DNA of 13,973 nt from assembly GCA_946410395.1 (NCBI GenBank), contig CAMKAE010000029.1:1-13973 (forward strand), read 5' to 3'. A program made the position numbers and the translations under genes. Source of the stretch: an uncultured Clostridia bacterium. Its GTDB lineage: Bacteria; Bacillota; Clostridia; Christensenellales; Aristaeellaceae. The notes under the pieces are model-generated. The model did no database searches. It worked only from the letters and a program-made list of their open reading frames with translations, and was not told the DNA's origin. Below are positions 7,636 to 13,973 of this stretch, piece by piece. Each line of letters opens with the position of its first letter. The first letter of the stretch is position 1.

Positions 7636-7668
7636 ACCCGGATTCCTTTCGTACTCGTTGTGCTTGGA

Positions 7669-8625
7669 TCAGTCGAAGAAGGAGAAATCGTCGATGTCTT
7701 CCTCCTCGTCGCTGAGGACCAGGAAGCTGTTCTGCAGATAGTCAGACAGGGCCTTGCGGCAGGCGGGCCAGTCGATCTCCTGAACGGCCATGCCGGCATA
7801 GGTGATACCGTGATAGGAGCCGGTCGGCGGCAGCCGCAGCTCCTCCATGGTGCAGCCCCGCAGGGAGAAGGCCTGGTCCATGGCGGCGAGCATGTCGTTG
7901 AGGCTCATGTTGGTCAGGGTGGACTGCTCCAGCACCTCGTCCACCAGCTTGCGGGCGTCCTCATAGCTGATCTCACGGCAGGCGTCCGCCAGGGTGGACA
8001 GCACGTTGCGGACCCGCTGGGTGCGCATGAAGTCGCCGCCGCCGCCGGCCTTGCGGATCCGCATATAGATCACGGCGGAGTGGCCGGTGAAGTGGTAGGT
8101 GCCGGGCCGGTAGAGCTGCGGTGTGGTGGAATTGCGGGGGATAGCGTACCGCTTCAGGTAGGCGATCTCATCGCTGTTGACCGTGATGTCCACGCCGCCC
8201 AGATAGTTGATGATCTCCTGGATCTGGCTGAAATTAAAGAGGATGTACTTCTCGATCCGTACGCCGAAATGCTCGCTGAGCACCCGGCACAGGGCCTCCG
8301 GGCCGTAATTCTTCGCAATGTAATTCACCCGCCCGATGACGCCGTCGGGGCGCTCCACCAGCGCGTCCCGGATCAGGGAGGTCAGCATGATGCGGCGCGC
8401 CTGCGTGTCCAGCGTCACCAGCACGATGCCGTCGGTGTTGCCCAGATTGTTGGGCTTCTTGGACCACTGGTCCACGCAGAGCAGCAGGTAGTGGTGCTGG
8501 CCCTCGACGACCGGCGGAAGGGAATCGAAATCCAGCTTGTCGATCGGTTTGGGATCCGCGGCCAGTGCGGGCACGCAGCCCAGCATCAGCGCAAGCAGAA
8601 GCAGCGCGGCAATCAGTCTTTTCAT
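7669..8625 (-). CDS. LCP (LytR-CpsA-Psr) family protein
   Basis: A 318-residue LytR_cpsA_psr protein; the family transfers undecaprenyl-linked glycopolymers such as teichoic acids or capsule onto peptidoglycan at the outer membrane face. Seen are TDGIVLVTLD (D65), the catalytic-site SLIRDALV (R86, D87), GRVNYIAKNYG, FNFSQIQEIINYLGGVDI, and the C-terminal YMRIRKAGGGGDFMRTQRV block with its arginines. Instead of the usual long membrane anchor it has a short signal sequence (residues 1-22) with a possible lipobox MLGC (C17) or signal peptidase site ALA/A (after residue 22). The C-terminus is acidic (SDEEEDIDDF). The ATG at 8625 has AAGGTG 6 bases upstream; the in-frame GTG at 8634 would lack a spaced RBS. 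First gene of its operon. Confidence 0.92.
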   Translation of the reverse strand: MKRLIAALLLLALMLGCVPALAADPKPIDKLDFDSLPPVVEGQHHYLLLCVDQWSKKPNNLGNTDGIVLVTLDTQARRIMLTSLIRDALVERPDGVIGRVNYIAKNYGPEALCRVLSEHFGVRIEKYILFNFSQIQEIINYLGGVDITVNSDEIAYLKRYAIPRNSTTPQLYRPGTYHFTGHSAVIYMRIRKAGGGGDFMRTQRVRNVLSTLADACREISYEDARKLVDEVLEQSTLTNMSLNDMLAAMDQAFSLRGCTMEELRLPPTGSYHGITYAGMAVQEIDWPACRKALSDYLQNSFLVLSDEEEDIDDFSFFD

Positions 8626-8668
8626 CGGAGGCACCTTCTCTCAGGATCAATGGTCTTGCGACAGGGTG

Positions 8669-8697
8669 ATTATAGCATGAAGCGGCCAAAATGAAAA
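8669..8697 (-). promoter_or_regulatory. Promoter of the LCP envelope operon
   Basis: On the minus strand TTTTCA (8697-8692, 4 of 6 matches), a 17-base spacer and a perfect TATAAT (8674-8669) with an extended -10 TG one base upstream. The predicted transcript starts near 8662, about 37 bases before the ATG at 8625. Confidence 0.75.
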
Positions 8698-8778
8698 CAG
8701 ATGATTGCGGTTTTTTTGCAATGTTTTACGATTCTGATAAGATTCTGCCGCGGCCGAGGCGATGTGCCGAAAAGCGGA

Positions 8779-8807
8779 TTGACAAGCGCGGCGGCGGCTG
8801 ATAAAAT
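8779..8807 (+). promoter_or_regulatory. Promoter of mgtE
   Basis: TTGACA (8779-8784), a 17-base spacer and TAAAAT (8802-8807), with an extended -10 TG at 8799-8800. It faces away from the LCP promoter, about 80 bases apart. The predicted start near 8814 leaves a long leader of about 185 bases ahead of the mgtE ATG. The stretch between the two promoters (8698-8778) holds a small inverted repeat, ATTGC/GCAAT around a T run (8704-8722), and nothing else I can name. Confidence 0.8.
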
Positions 8808-8841
8808 ATAAACAATTCCATCACAAGCGAGGTGAGACAGG

Positions 8842-8907
8842 GTGGACGGTTATGACAGTATAGGAGACAGCGCGGCCGACCCGTTCGCCCGGTCTCCGCT
8901 GGGCTGA
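8842..8907 (+). CDS. Candidate 21-residue leader peptide upstream of mgtE
   Basis: A short ORF starting GTG, beginning MDGYDSIGDSAADPF and ending in SPLG. GAGGTGA (8829-8835) lies 6 bases upstream of the GTG, a better-placed RBS than most in this window. The peptide has Asp at 2, 5, 9 and 13 and Pro at 14 and 19. In enterobacteria the MgtL leader, acidic and proline-containing, controls mgtA because ribosomes abort on such peptides at low Mg2+. Position ahead of a Mg2+ transporter makes a similar job plausible here, but that is inference from context; no homology to MgtL is claimed. Chance occurrence of a spaced RBS and short ORF cannot be excluded without comparing relatives. Confidence 0.5.
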   Translation: MDGYDSIGDSAADPFARSPLG

Positions 8908-8970
8908 GCGCGCCACGGTCTGCTCTGTGTTCCTGCCTGTCACATGCGAGGACGACAGTCAGGTGTTTTG
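8853..8970 (+). promoter_or_regulatory. Putative attenuator in the mgtE leader
   Basis: CCTGCCTGTC (8932-8941) pairs with GACAGTCAGG (8954-8963) as a 10-base stem with one mismatch around a 12-base loop, followed by TGTTTTG: terminator-like, though the U run is short. TGACAG (8853-8858) and AGG (8862-8864), both inside the leader ORF, can instead pair with CTGTCA (8937-8942) and CCT (8932-8934), which would break the hairpin. A further local hairpin, GGAGAC (8863-8868) with GTCTCC (8892-8897), lies wholly inside the leader ORF. The arrangement is what translation-coupled attenuation needs. No M-box core motif is seen. Confidence 0.4.
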
Positions 8971-8997
8971 ACGTGCAGGGGAAAGGAGTGCAAGCCG

Positions 8998-10566
8998 ATG
9001 GACGAGGAGAAGAAGATCACCGGAGAGGAAACCGAAGCGGTTCGGGAGGATCCGGTGAAGCGGGAGACGGATGCCGAAGCGGAAACGGCGCAGACATCAC
9101 CCGCAGAGGAAGAAGAGGAAGAAGAGAAAGAGGAAGAAAAAGAGGAAGATCGCGAGGAGGAGACCTTCGAGCACCCGGATTACGCGCAGGAGCTGGAGCA
9201 CATCATCCACAGCGACCTGCCGGATGAGGAGCTCCGGGAGCGCCTGGCGGATTATCACTACAACGACATTGCCGACGCGCTGGGGATGCTGAATCCCGAC
9301 GAGCGCAAACGCCTGTACCGGCTGCTGGGCGCGGAGGAAGTCTCGGAGATCTTCGCCTACCTGGATGACGCCAGCCAGTTCATCGAAGAGCTGACCCCGG
9401 AGACAGCCGCCCACATCGTCCAGGAGATGGACGCGGACGACGCCGTGGACGTGCTGGAGGACCTGGACCAGGAGCGCCAGGAGGCCATTATCGCACGGAT
9501 GGACGAGGAGGCCCGCGCGGACGTGCAGCTGATCCAGTCCTACGAGGAGAATGAGATCGGCAGCAAGATGACCACCAACTACATTGCGATCCGCCGGGGC
9601 ATCAGCGTCAAGGCGGCCATGCGGTCCCTGGTGGAACAGGCGGCGGAGAACGACAACCTCTCCACGATCTATGTGGTGGAGGAGGACGAGAAGTTCTACG
9701 GGGCCATCACCCTGCAGGACCTGATCATCGCCCGGGAGCACACGGACCTGGAGAGCCTGATCACCACGTCGTACCCCTTTGTCTACGACCACGAGGATGT
9801 GGCGGAGTGCATCGAGAAGCTCAAGGATTACAGCGAGGACTCCATCCCGGTGGTGGACAGCGACATGAAGCTGCTCGGCATCATCACCTCCCAGGACCTG
9901 GTGGAAGTGGTGGACGAGGAGATGGGCGAGGACTACGCCAAGCTGGCCGGCCTGACCGACGAGGAGGAAATCAACGAGCCCCTGAAACAGTCCATCCGCA
10001 AGCGCCTGCCCTGGCTGATCACGCTGATGGGGCTGGGCCTGGTGGTATCCCTGGTGAGCAGCAGCTTCACCTGGGTCATGGAGGGCCTGGCCATCGCGGT
10101 CGTCTTCCAGTCCATGATCTTTGACATGTCCGGGAACTCCGGCACGCAGTCGCTGGCCGTGACCATCCGGATCCTGACCGACGAGGAGCTTACGCCCAGG
10201 CAGCGGACCCACATGATCTTCAAGGAAGTGAAGGTGGGCTTCACCAACGGCCTGATCCTGGGTACCCTCTCCTTCGCGGCGGTGGGCCTGTTCATCTATC
10301 TGGGCCAGCCCCATGCGTTTGACGACTATCCCGGCGTGAGCAGACTTCTGGCCTCCTTCGGCTGCAGCGGCTGCATCGGCCTGTCCATGCTCATCGCCAT
10401 GACGCTGTCGAGCTTCAACGGCACGGTGATCCCGATGATCTTCAAGAAAATCGGGATTGACCCGGCGGTAGCCAGCGGCCCCATGATCACGACCCTCTCC
10501 GACCTGATCGCCGTGGTGACCTACTACTCGCTCGCAGGCTTCCTGATCAGCGCCATTCTTCGGTGA
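8998..10566 (+). CDS. mgtE: MgtE-type magnesium channel/transporter
   Basis: A 522-residue MgtE family protein that moves Mg2+ across the cytoplasmic membrane and senses cytosolic Mg2+ through its soluble domains. Residues 1-56 are a low-complexity acidic extension (Glu/Lys tract 37-55); then the helical MgtE_N domain (about 62-180), two CBS domains (about 186-315), the plug helix (EEINEPLKQSIRKRL, about 323-337) and five membrane segments to the end. Pore signatures are present: FDMSGNSGTQSL (G379-Q384) and GIDPAVASGPMITTLSDL, with D502 at the place of the pore Asp known in Thermus MgtE. The ATG at 8998 has AGGAG 9 bases upstream; the in-frame ATG at 8944 lies in the leader hairpin loop and has no RBS. 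Confidence 0.95.
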   Translation: MDEEKKITGEETEAVREDPVKRETDAEAETAQTSPAEEEEEEEKEEEKEEDREEETFEHPDYAQELEHIIHSDLPDEELRERLADYHYNDIADALGMLNPDERKRLYRLLGAEEVSEIFAYLDDASQFIEELTPETAAHIVQEMDADDAVDVLEDLDQERQEAIIARMDEEARADVQLIQSYEENEIGSKMTTNYIAIRRGISVKAAMRSLVEQAAENDNLSTIYVVEEDEKFYGAITLQDLIIAREHTDLESLITTSYPFVYDHEDVAECIEKLKDYSEDSIPVVDSDMKLLGIITSQDLVEVVDEEMGEDYAKLAGLTDEEEINEPLKQSIRKRLPWLITLMGLGLVVSLVSSSFTWVMEGLAIAVVFQSMIFDMSGNSGTQSLAVTIRILTDEELTPRQRTHMIFKEVKVGFTNGLILGTLSFAAVGLFIYLGQPHAFDDYPGVSRLLASFGCSGCIGLSMLIAMTLSSFNGTVIPMIFKKIGIDPAVASGPMITTLSDLIAVVTYYSLAGFLISAILR

Positions 10567-10575
10567 ATGACCTTC

Positions 10576-10601
10576 AAGTCCCGGTCATCCGGGGCTTTTT
10601 T
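10576..10601 (+). terminator. Intrinsic terminator after mgtE
   Basis: GTCCCGG (10578-10584), loop TCAT, CCGGGGC (10589-10595), then six T (10596-10601); AA before the stem can extend the pairing. It lies 10 bases after the mgtE stop and separates mgtE from the decarboxylase genes. Confidence 0.92.
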
Positions 10602-10667
10602 CGTGCGCGGACAAAAAAACAAGGATTCGGTGCAGGAAAAAGAAATAAGGCGTAGAAGAGAAGTAAT

Positions 10668-10688
10668 TGGGAAGAGTTGAGATTCCCA
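10668..10688. repeat. Inverted repeat upstream of the decarboxylase operon
   Basis: TGGGAA and TTCCCA are perfect 6-base arms around 9 bases, 40 bases before the mmdA-like start. It is a candidate operator or 5' hairpin. I could not find a convincing -35/-10 pair in 10602-10712; TTGAGA at 10677 lacks a good -10 partner. Confidence 0.35.
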
Positions 10689-10727
10689 GCTTGTACCACA
10701 TGATCAATACACGGAGGGATGGTCAAC

Positions 10728-12179
10728 ATGGCCAAAACACAGGGACTTGAGCAGGTGTTGGAGCGCAGGCGCGCCATCCTGCAGGGCGACGCGGACCGCA
10801 TCGCCAAACAGCGGGCGGACGGCAAGCTGACGGCCCGGGAACGGATCGGCAAGCTGCTGGATCCGGGCAGCTTCGTGGAGCTGGATGCCCTGCTCTCGAA
10901 GAACGGCGACTACGCCGGCGTCATCACCGGGAGCGGTACGATTCAGGATCGGCCGGTCTACGTCTTTGCCCAGGACTTCACCGTCCACGGCGGCGCCATG
11001 GGGGAGATGCAGGCGCAGAAGGTCTGCAAGCTCCTGGACATGGCGGCGAACAACCCCGCGCCGGTGATCGCACTGTGCGACAGCGCCGGTGTCCGGGTGG
11101 ATGAGGGCGCCCGGGCGATGAACGCCTTTGCCCGCATCTACGGCAAAGTGGCGCGGCTCAGCAGCCCTGTGATCGCGCTGGTGCTGGGGCCGGCCATCGG
11201 CGGCGCCGCGCTGATGGTGGAGATGGCGGACATCGCCATCCAGGCGGAAAACGTCGGCCAGCTGATGGTTTACGGTCCCACGGTGGTCAGTGCCTTGACC
11301 GGCAAGACCCTCACCGCCAAGGACGTGGGCGGCGCGAAGACCATGGCGGAGCAGGGCGGTGTGGCCCTGACCGCGCCGGACGAGGACACGGCCTTTGCCC
11401 TGGCGGCCCAGGTGCTGGACTACCTGCCCACCGACAGCGGCGAAGCGGTCGAGGTCGTGGACGCCGATGACCTGAACCGCCTGCTGCCGCAGATCGATGC
11501 GGATGACGCTGCCGCCCTGCTGCAGGGCATGGCGGACAACGGCACGGCGCTGGAGCTCTACCCCGCCTGGGGCAAGGAGATCCGGACAGCGCTGGCCCGG
11601 GTGGGCGGCTATCCCTGCGGCCTGGTGGTCAGCGATGCCCGGGTCAACGACGGCGAGTTGGCCCCCGACGCGGCGCGGAAAGCGGCTCAGCTGGTCAACC
11701 TGTGCGATTATTATGGCCTGCCGGTGATCAGCCTCATCAACAGCCGGGGCATCCAGGTGCCCGATGAGAAGAGCCAGGCGGACACCATGCAGGCGGCCGC
11801 GGGGCTGCTCAACGCGTATGCCGGCTCCGACACGATCAAGATCAGCGTGATCGTGGGCAACGCCATCGGCCAGTCCTATGTGGCCATGGCGGGCAAGGAC
11901 TACGCCGACGTGACCTACGCCTGGCCGGGCGCCGTGATCTCGGCCCTGACGCCGGAGGCCGCCGTGCAGGTGCTGTACGGCAAGGAACTCCGGGAGGGCA
12001 AGGGCGACCCGTTGGCCAACCGTGAAGCCCTGACGGACAAGTTCGTCGCGGATGTGGCGGACGCGGTTTCCGCCGCTTCGGACGGCATGATCGATGACGT
12101 GATCGAACCGGCCCAGACGAGAAAGTACGTGATTGCCGCGCTGGAGATGCTGGCGGGCAAGAGCGGCAGTTCGCTGTAA
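10728..12179 (+). CDS. mmdA: Carboxyltransferase (alpha) subunit of sodium-pumping acyl-CoA decarboxylase
   Basis: A 483-residue biotin-dependent carboxyltransferase (crotonase fold, two halves) related to MmdA/PccB/GcdA. It should move CO2 from an acyl-CoA to the biotin carrier. The N-terminal signature KLTARERIGKLLDPGSFVEL and YVFAQDFTVHGGAMGEMQAQK are canonical. Oxyanion sites differ: DSAGVR (118-123) in place of DSGGAR; GPAIGGA (154-160) kept; and in the second half IGQSYVAM (380-387) in place of YGGSYLAM. The usual GIIRHGAK signature is missing, replaced around NSRGIQVPDEKSQADTMQAA. Following genes are OadG-like, biotin carrier and OadB-like, the mmdADCB order. Substrate (methylmalonyl-CoA, glutaconyl-CoA or another) is unsettled. 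I chose the ATG at 10728, 9 bases after GGAGGG; the ATG at 10719 abuts the RBS. Confidence 0.82.
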   Translation: MAKTQGLEQVLERRRAILQGDADRIAKQRADGKLTARERIGKLLDPGSFVELDALLSKNGDYAGVITGSGTIQDRPVYVFAQDFTVHGGAMGEMQAQKVCKLLDMAANNPAPVIALCDSAGVRVDEGARAMNAFARIYGKVARLSSPVIALVLGPAIGGAALMVEMADIAIQAENVGQLMVYGPTVVSALTGKTLTAKDVGGAKTMAEQGGVALTAPDEDTAFALAAQVLDYLPTDSGEAVEVVDADDLNRLLPQIDADDAAALLQGMADNGTALELYPAWGKEIRTALARVGGYPCGLVVSDARVNDGELAPDAARKAAQLVNLCDYYGLPVISLINSRGIQVPDEKSQADTMQAAAGLLNAYAGSDTIKISVIVGNAIGQSYVAMAGKDYADVTYAWPGAVISALTPEAAVQVLYGKELREGKGDPLANREALTDKFVADVADAVSAASDGMIDDVIEPAQTRKYVIAALEMLAGKSGSSL

Positions 12180-12192
12180 AGGGGGCCCGGAT

Positions 12193-12579
12193 ATGCCTGT
12201 GACAACACCCATGCCCGATCTGACAGCTGTGCCCCAGTCCGTGGAAGCGGCTGCGCAGGGCGGCATTGATTTCACCAAACCGCTGCCTGTCGGCGACTCC
12301 CTGCTGGTGATGGTGGTCGGCATGATCATCGTCTTCCTGGGCCTGACCATCCTGATCTTCATGATCAAGGCCTTAATCGCGTCCACCGACGGGATGGGCA
12401 AGAAGAAAAAGGCTCAGCAGGCGCAGCCCGTGCAGACGGCCAAGGTCGCCGCGATTGTGCAGCCCGAGCAGAGCGAACCCGAGGCGGATGACAGCCTGGT
12501 CGCGGCCATCACGGCTGCGCTCATGTGCGTCATGGAAGAGAACCAGGGCTTTGTGGTGCGCCGCATCCGGCGCGTTTGA
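12193..12579 (+). CDS. mmdD: OadG-like small membrane (delta) subunit
   Basis: A 128-residue protein with one membrane segment at 37-58 (LLVMVVGMIIVFLGLTILIF), a short Lys/Ala/Gln-rich linker, and a C-terminal motif DDSLVAAITAALMCVMEENQ then GFVVRRIRRV, which is the OadG_C signature. In known complexes this subunit assembles the carboxyltransferase and biotin carrier with the membrane beta subunit. The start has AGGGGG a few bases upstream and follows the alpha stop by 13 bases; an upstream in-frame ATG at 12133 lies inside the alpha gene. A perfect 6-base GC hairpin (12558-12573) covers the last codons and could affect expression of the genes downstream. Confidence 0.9.
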   Translation: MPVTTPMPDLTAVPQSVEAAAQGGIDFTKPLPVGDSLLVMVVGMIIVFLGLTILIFMIKALIASTDGMGKKKKAQQAQPVQTAKVAAIVQPEQSEPEADDSLVAAITAALMCVMEENQGFVVRRIRRV

Positions 12580-12613
12580 CGACGAGATTCGAGAATAACA
12601 GGAGGATACAGCA

Positions 12614-12994
12614 ATGCGCAAGTTTCAGGTGACGGTCAACGGCCAGACCTACGAAGTGGAAGTGGAAGAAGTCGGCGGCGCGCAGACGGCTGCGCCGGCC
12701 CGGCCCGCTGCGCCCGTGAGCGCGGCCCCGGCTGCGGCTCCCAAGGCAGCGCCCAAAGCGGCCCCCAAGGCGGCGGGTGCGGGTGACCCCGTGAAAGCCC
12801 CCATGCCCGGCAACATCCTGAGCGTGGCCGTCAAGGCCGGCGACGCCGTGAAGGCGGGCCAGACTCTGATGACCCTGGAAGCCATGAAGATGGAAAATCC
12901 CATCCCTGCGCCCCGCGACGGCACCATCACCTCCGTGATGGTCGACAAGGGTGCAACCGTGGAGGCCGGCCAGGTGCTGGTGACCATTCAGTAA
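12614..12994 (+). CDS. mmdC: Biotin carrier (gamma) subunit of the decarboxylase
   Basis: A 126-residue biotin/lipoyl-attachment protein. The short N-terminal strand-rich part (KFQVTVNGQTYEVEVEEV) is followed by an Ala-Pro-Lys swinging linker (about 25-55, with repeated APKA units) and the biotinyl domain (about 58-126). The biotin lysine is K92 in EAMKMEN. It carries the carboxyl group from the alpha subunit to the membrane beta subunit. GGAGG lies 8 bases upstream of the ATG; the gap from the delta gene is 34 bases. Confidence 0.95.
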   Translation: MRKFQVTVNGQTYEVEVEEVGGAQTAAPARPAAPVSAAPAAAPKAAPKAAPKAAGAGDPVKAPMPGNILSVAVKAGDAVKAGQTLMTLEAMKMENPIPAPRDGTITSVMVDKGATVEAGQVLVTIQ

Positions 12995-13024
12995 TCTACA
13001 GATCGCAGAAAGTGAGCTGATCTC

Positions 13025-13973
13025 ATGAATATCGGAAAAGCCTTCAGCGATCTGTTTGCGACCTCGGGCATCGCCCAGTTCATCGCGGATCCGAAGGCCC
13101 TGGCCATGGTGGGCATCGCCTGCGTGCTGCTCTACCTGGCCATCGTCAAGCAGTTTGAGCCCCTGCTCCTGCTGCCCATCGCCTTCGGCATGCTGCTGAC
13201 CAACCTGCTGGGCGGCGACGTGTTCCACGAGGAGCTCTTCGCCGGAGGCCACGCCAACTGGTCGCTCTTCGGGGGATCGGTGCTGGTGAACGCAAAGGAC
13301 ATCAGCGTAGAAACCGGTGAGTGGCTTGTCAACGCGAGCGGCGGCGTCCTGAACGGGTCGAGCGTGATCGCGCACATCGTCGGCGCGCACGGTGTGACCG
13401 GAAATGCCACGCCGCTGCTGCAGGAAGTCATTCAGAACATGGCAAAGAACGGTGCAGAATGCACCATGATCCTGAAGGATGCTTTCATTGAAGGCGGCAA
13501 GGTTTACGACGCTGCCGGCAACCTGTTTGCCAGCGCCGGCAAGGTCATCACGCCCGGCCTGCTGGACTACCTCTACCTGGGCGTCAAGCTGGGCATCTAT
13601 CCCTGCCTGATCTTCCTGGGCGTGGGCGCTACCACCGACTTCGGTCCGCTGCTGGCCAACCCCAAGACCCTGCTGCTGGGCGCCGCTGCCCAGCTGGGCA
13701 TCTTCATGACCTTCATCGGCGCCTCGCTCCTGGGCTTCCTGCCCAGGGAGGCCGGCTCCATCGGCATCATCGGCGGTGCGGACGGCCCCACCGCCATCTG
13801 GCTGACCTCCAAGCTGGCGCCCCATCTGCTCGGCCCGATCGCTGTGGCGGCCTACAGCTACATGGCCCTGGTCCCGGTGATTCAGCCGCCGATCATGAAG
13901 GCGCTGACCACCAAGAAGGAGCGGTCCATCGTCATGGAGCAGCTCCGGCCGGTGTCGAAGACCCAGAAGATCA
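13025..13973 (+). CDS. mmdB: OadB-like sodium-pump (beta) subunit, cut by right edge
   Basis: The first 316 codons of an OadB/MmdB/GcdB integral membrane protein, which decarboxylates carboxybiotin and exports Na+. Canonical blocks are FEPLLLLPIAFGMLLTNLL (about 44-62), PCLIFLGVGATTDFGPLLANPK (about 190-211), IGIIGGADGPTAIWLTSKLA and AVAAYSYMALVPVIQPPIMK. Between the first membrane helices and GLLDYLYLGVKLG is an expanded segment of about 100 residues (74-177), mostly hydrophilic. The frame is open at the right edge, so perhaps 70-100 C-terminal residues are missing. The start follows the biotin carrier stop by 30 bases, with a weak AGTGAG-type RBS; the sequence MNIGKAFSDLFATSGI fits the family N-terminus. 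Confidence 0.93.
   Translation, partial: MNIGKAFSDLFATSGIAQFIADPKALAMVGIACVLLYLAIVKQFEPLLLLPIAFGMLLTNLLGGDVFHEELFAGGHANWSLFGGSVLVNAKDISVETGEWLVNASGGVLNGSSVIAHIVGAHGVTGNATPLLQEVIQNMAKNGAECTMILKDAFIEGGKVYDAAGNLFASAGKVITPGLLDYLYLGVKLGIYPCLIFLGVGATTDFGPLLANPKTLLLGAAAQLGIFMTFIGASLLGFLPREAGSIGIIGGADGPTAIWLTSKLAPHLLGPIAVAAYSYMALVPVIQPPIMKALTTKKERSIVMEQLRPVSKTQKI

Noticed and set aside
5941..8694. 917-codon open frame on the plus strand
   Set aside because: It lies antisense to three well-supported minus-strand genes, has low-complexity Val/Gly/His-rich composition typical of GC-rich shadow frames, and has no family motifs.
8704..8722. ATTGC/GCAAT inverted repeat between divergent promoters
   Set aside because: Five-base arms around a T run are too weak to call an operator or terminator.
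8814..8997. M-box (ykoK) Mg2+ riboswitch upstream of mgtE
   Set aside because: AGGTGAG at 8830-8836 recalls the M-box start, but the conserved core (such as the CCAAUGGGUCAACAG stretch and the closing GCUCUACGA) is not present. The AGGTGA is better explained as the RBS of the short ORF.
8944..8997. Upstream ATG for mgtE at 8944
   Set aside because: No RBS, it lies in the loop of the leader hairpin, and the 18 extra residues do not resemble MgtE.
10704..12401. 565-codon open frame on the minus strand
   Set aside because: Shadow of the carboxyltransferase gene, with His/Arg/Gly-rich composition and no recognisable domain.
10728..13973. Oxaloacetate decarboxylase (OadA-type alpha)
   Set aside because: The alpha subunit is a crotonase-fold CoA carboxyltransferase, not the TIM-barrel pyruvate-carboxylase-like OadA, so an acyl-CoA substrate is expected despite OadG/OadB-like partners.

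Overview
The window looks like chromosome of a GC-rich (about 60-65% by eye) anaerobic, Gram-positive-type Firmicute, probably an uncultured gut-type clostridium (Oscillospirales or Christensenellales-like). The evidence is a DUF6062 protein, an LCP-family envelope protein, an RsiV-like DUF3298 lipoprotein-sized secreted protein, a thioredoxin reductase-like flavoprotein without NADPH motifs, a biotin-dependent sodium-pumping decarboxylase, clear AGGAGG-type ribosome binding sites and TTGACA/TATAAT promoters. The taxonomic call is inference. I see no mobile element, CRISPR array, tRNA or rRNA.

Layout. Positions 1-4143 are a minus-strand operon transcribed right to left: ilvE (branched-chain aminotransferase), an unrecognised 348-residue protein, an RluA-family pseudouridine synthase, a PlsC-like acyltransferase, and a DUF6062 protein that runs off the left edge. 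The genes are 1-20 bases apart or overlap by ATGA. A consensus promoter inside a 12-base inverted repeat precedes ilvE. Positions 4256-8625 are a second minus-strand operon: an LCP protein, a zinc-ribbon/single-TM/extracytoplasmic protein, the NADPH-motif-less thioredoxin reductase homologue, and a secreted DUF3298 (RsiV-like) protein. Three of the four products are exported or membrane-anchored, so this looks like an envelope operon.

At 8626-8997 lies a divergent regulatory region. One promoter serves the LCP operon leftward. Another drives mgtE rightward through a leader of about 185 bases that holds a well-formed 21-codon ORF and a terminator-like hairpin with a competing pairing. mgtE (Mg2+ channel/transporter) ends at a good intrinsic terminator.

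From 10728 to the right edge is a plus-strand set in the order alpha (carboxyltransferase), delta (OadG-like), gamma (biotin carrier), beta (OadB-like, cut by the window edge). This is the mmdADCB order of sodium-translocating methylmalonyl-CoA decarboxylase. The membrane and biotin subunits are canonical, but the alpha subunit is divergent at substrate-site motifs, so the acyl-CoA substrate is not certain.

The items most worth following are the mgtE leader peptide/attenuator, the thioredoxin reductase homologue that probably does not use NADPH, and the divergent decarboxylase alpha subunit.
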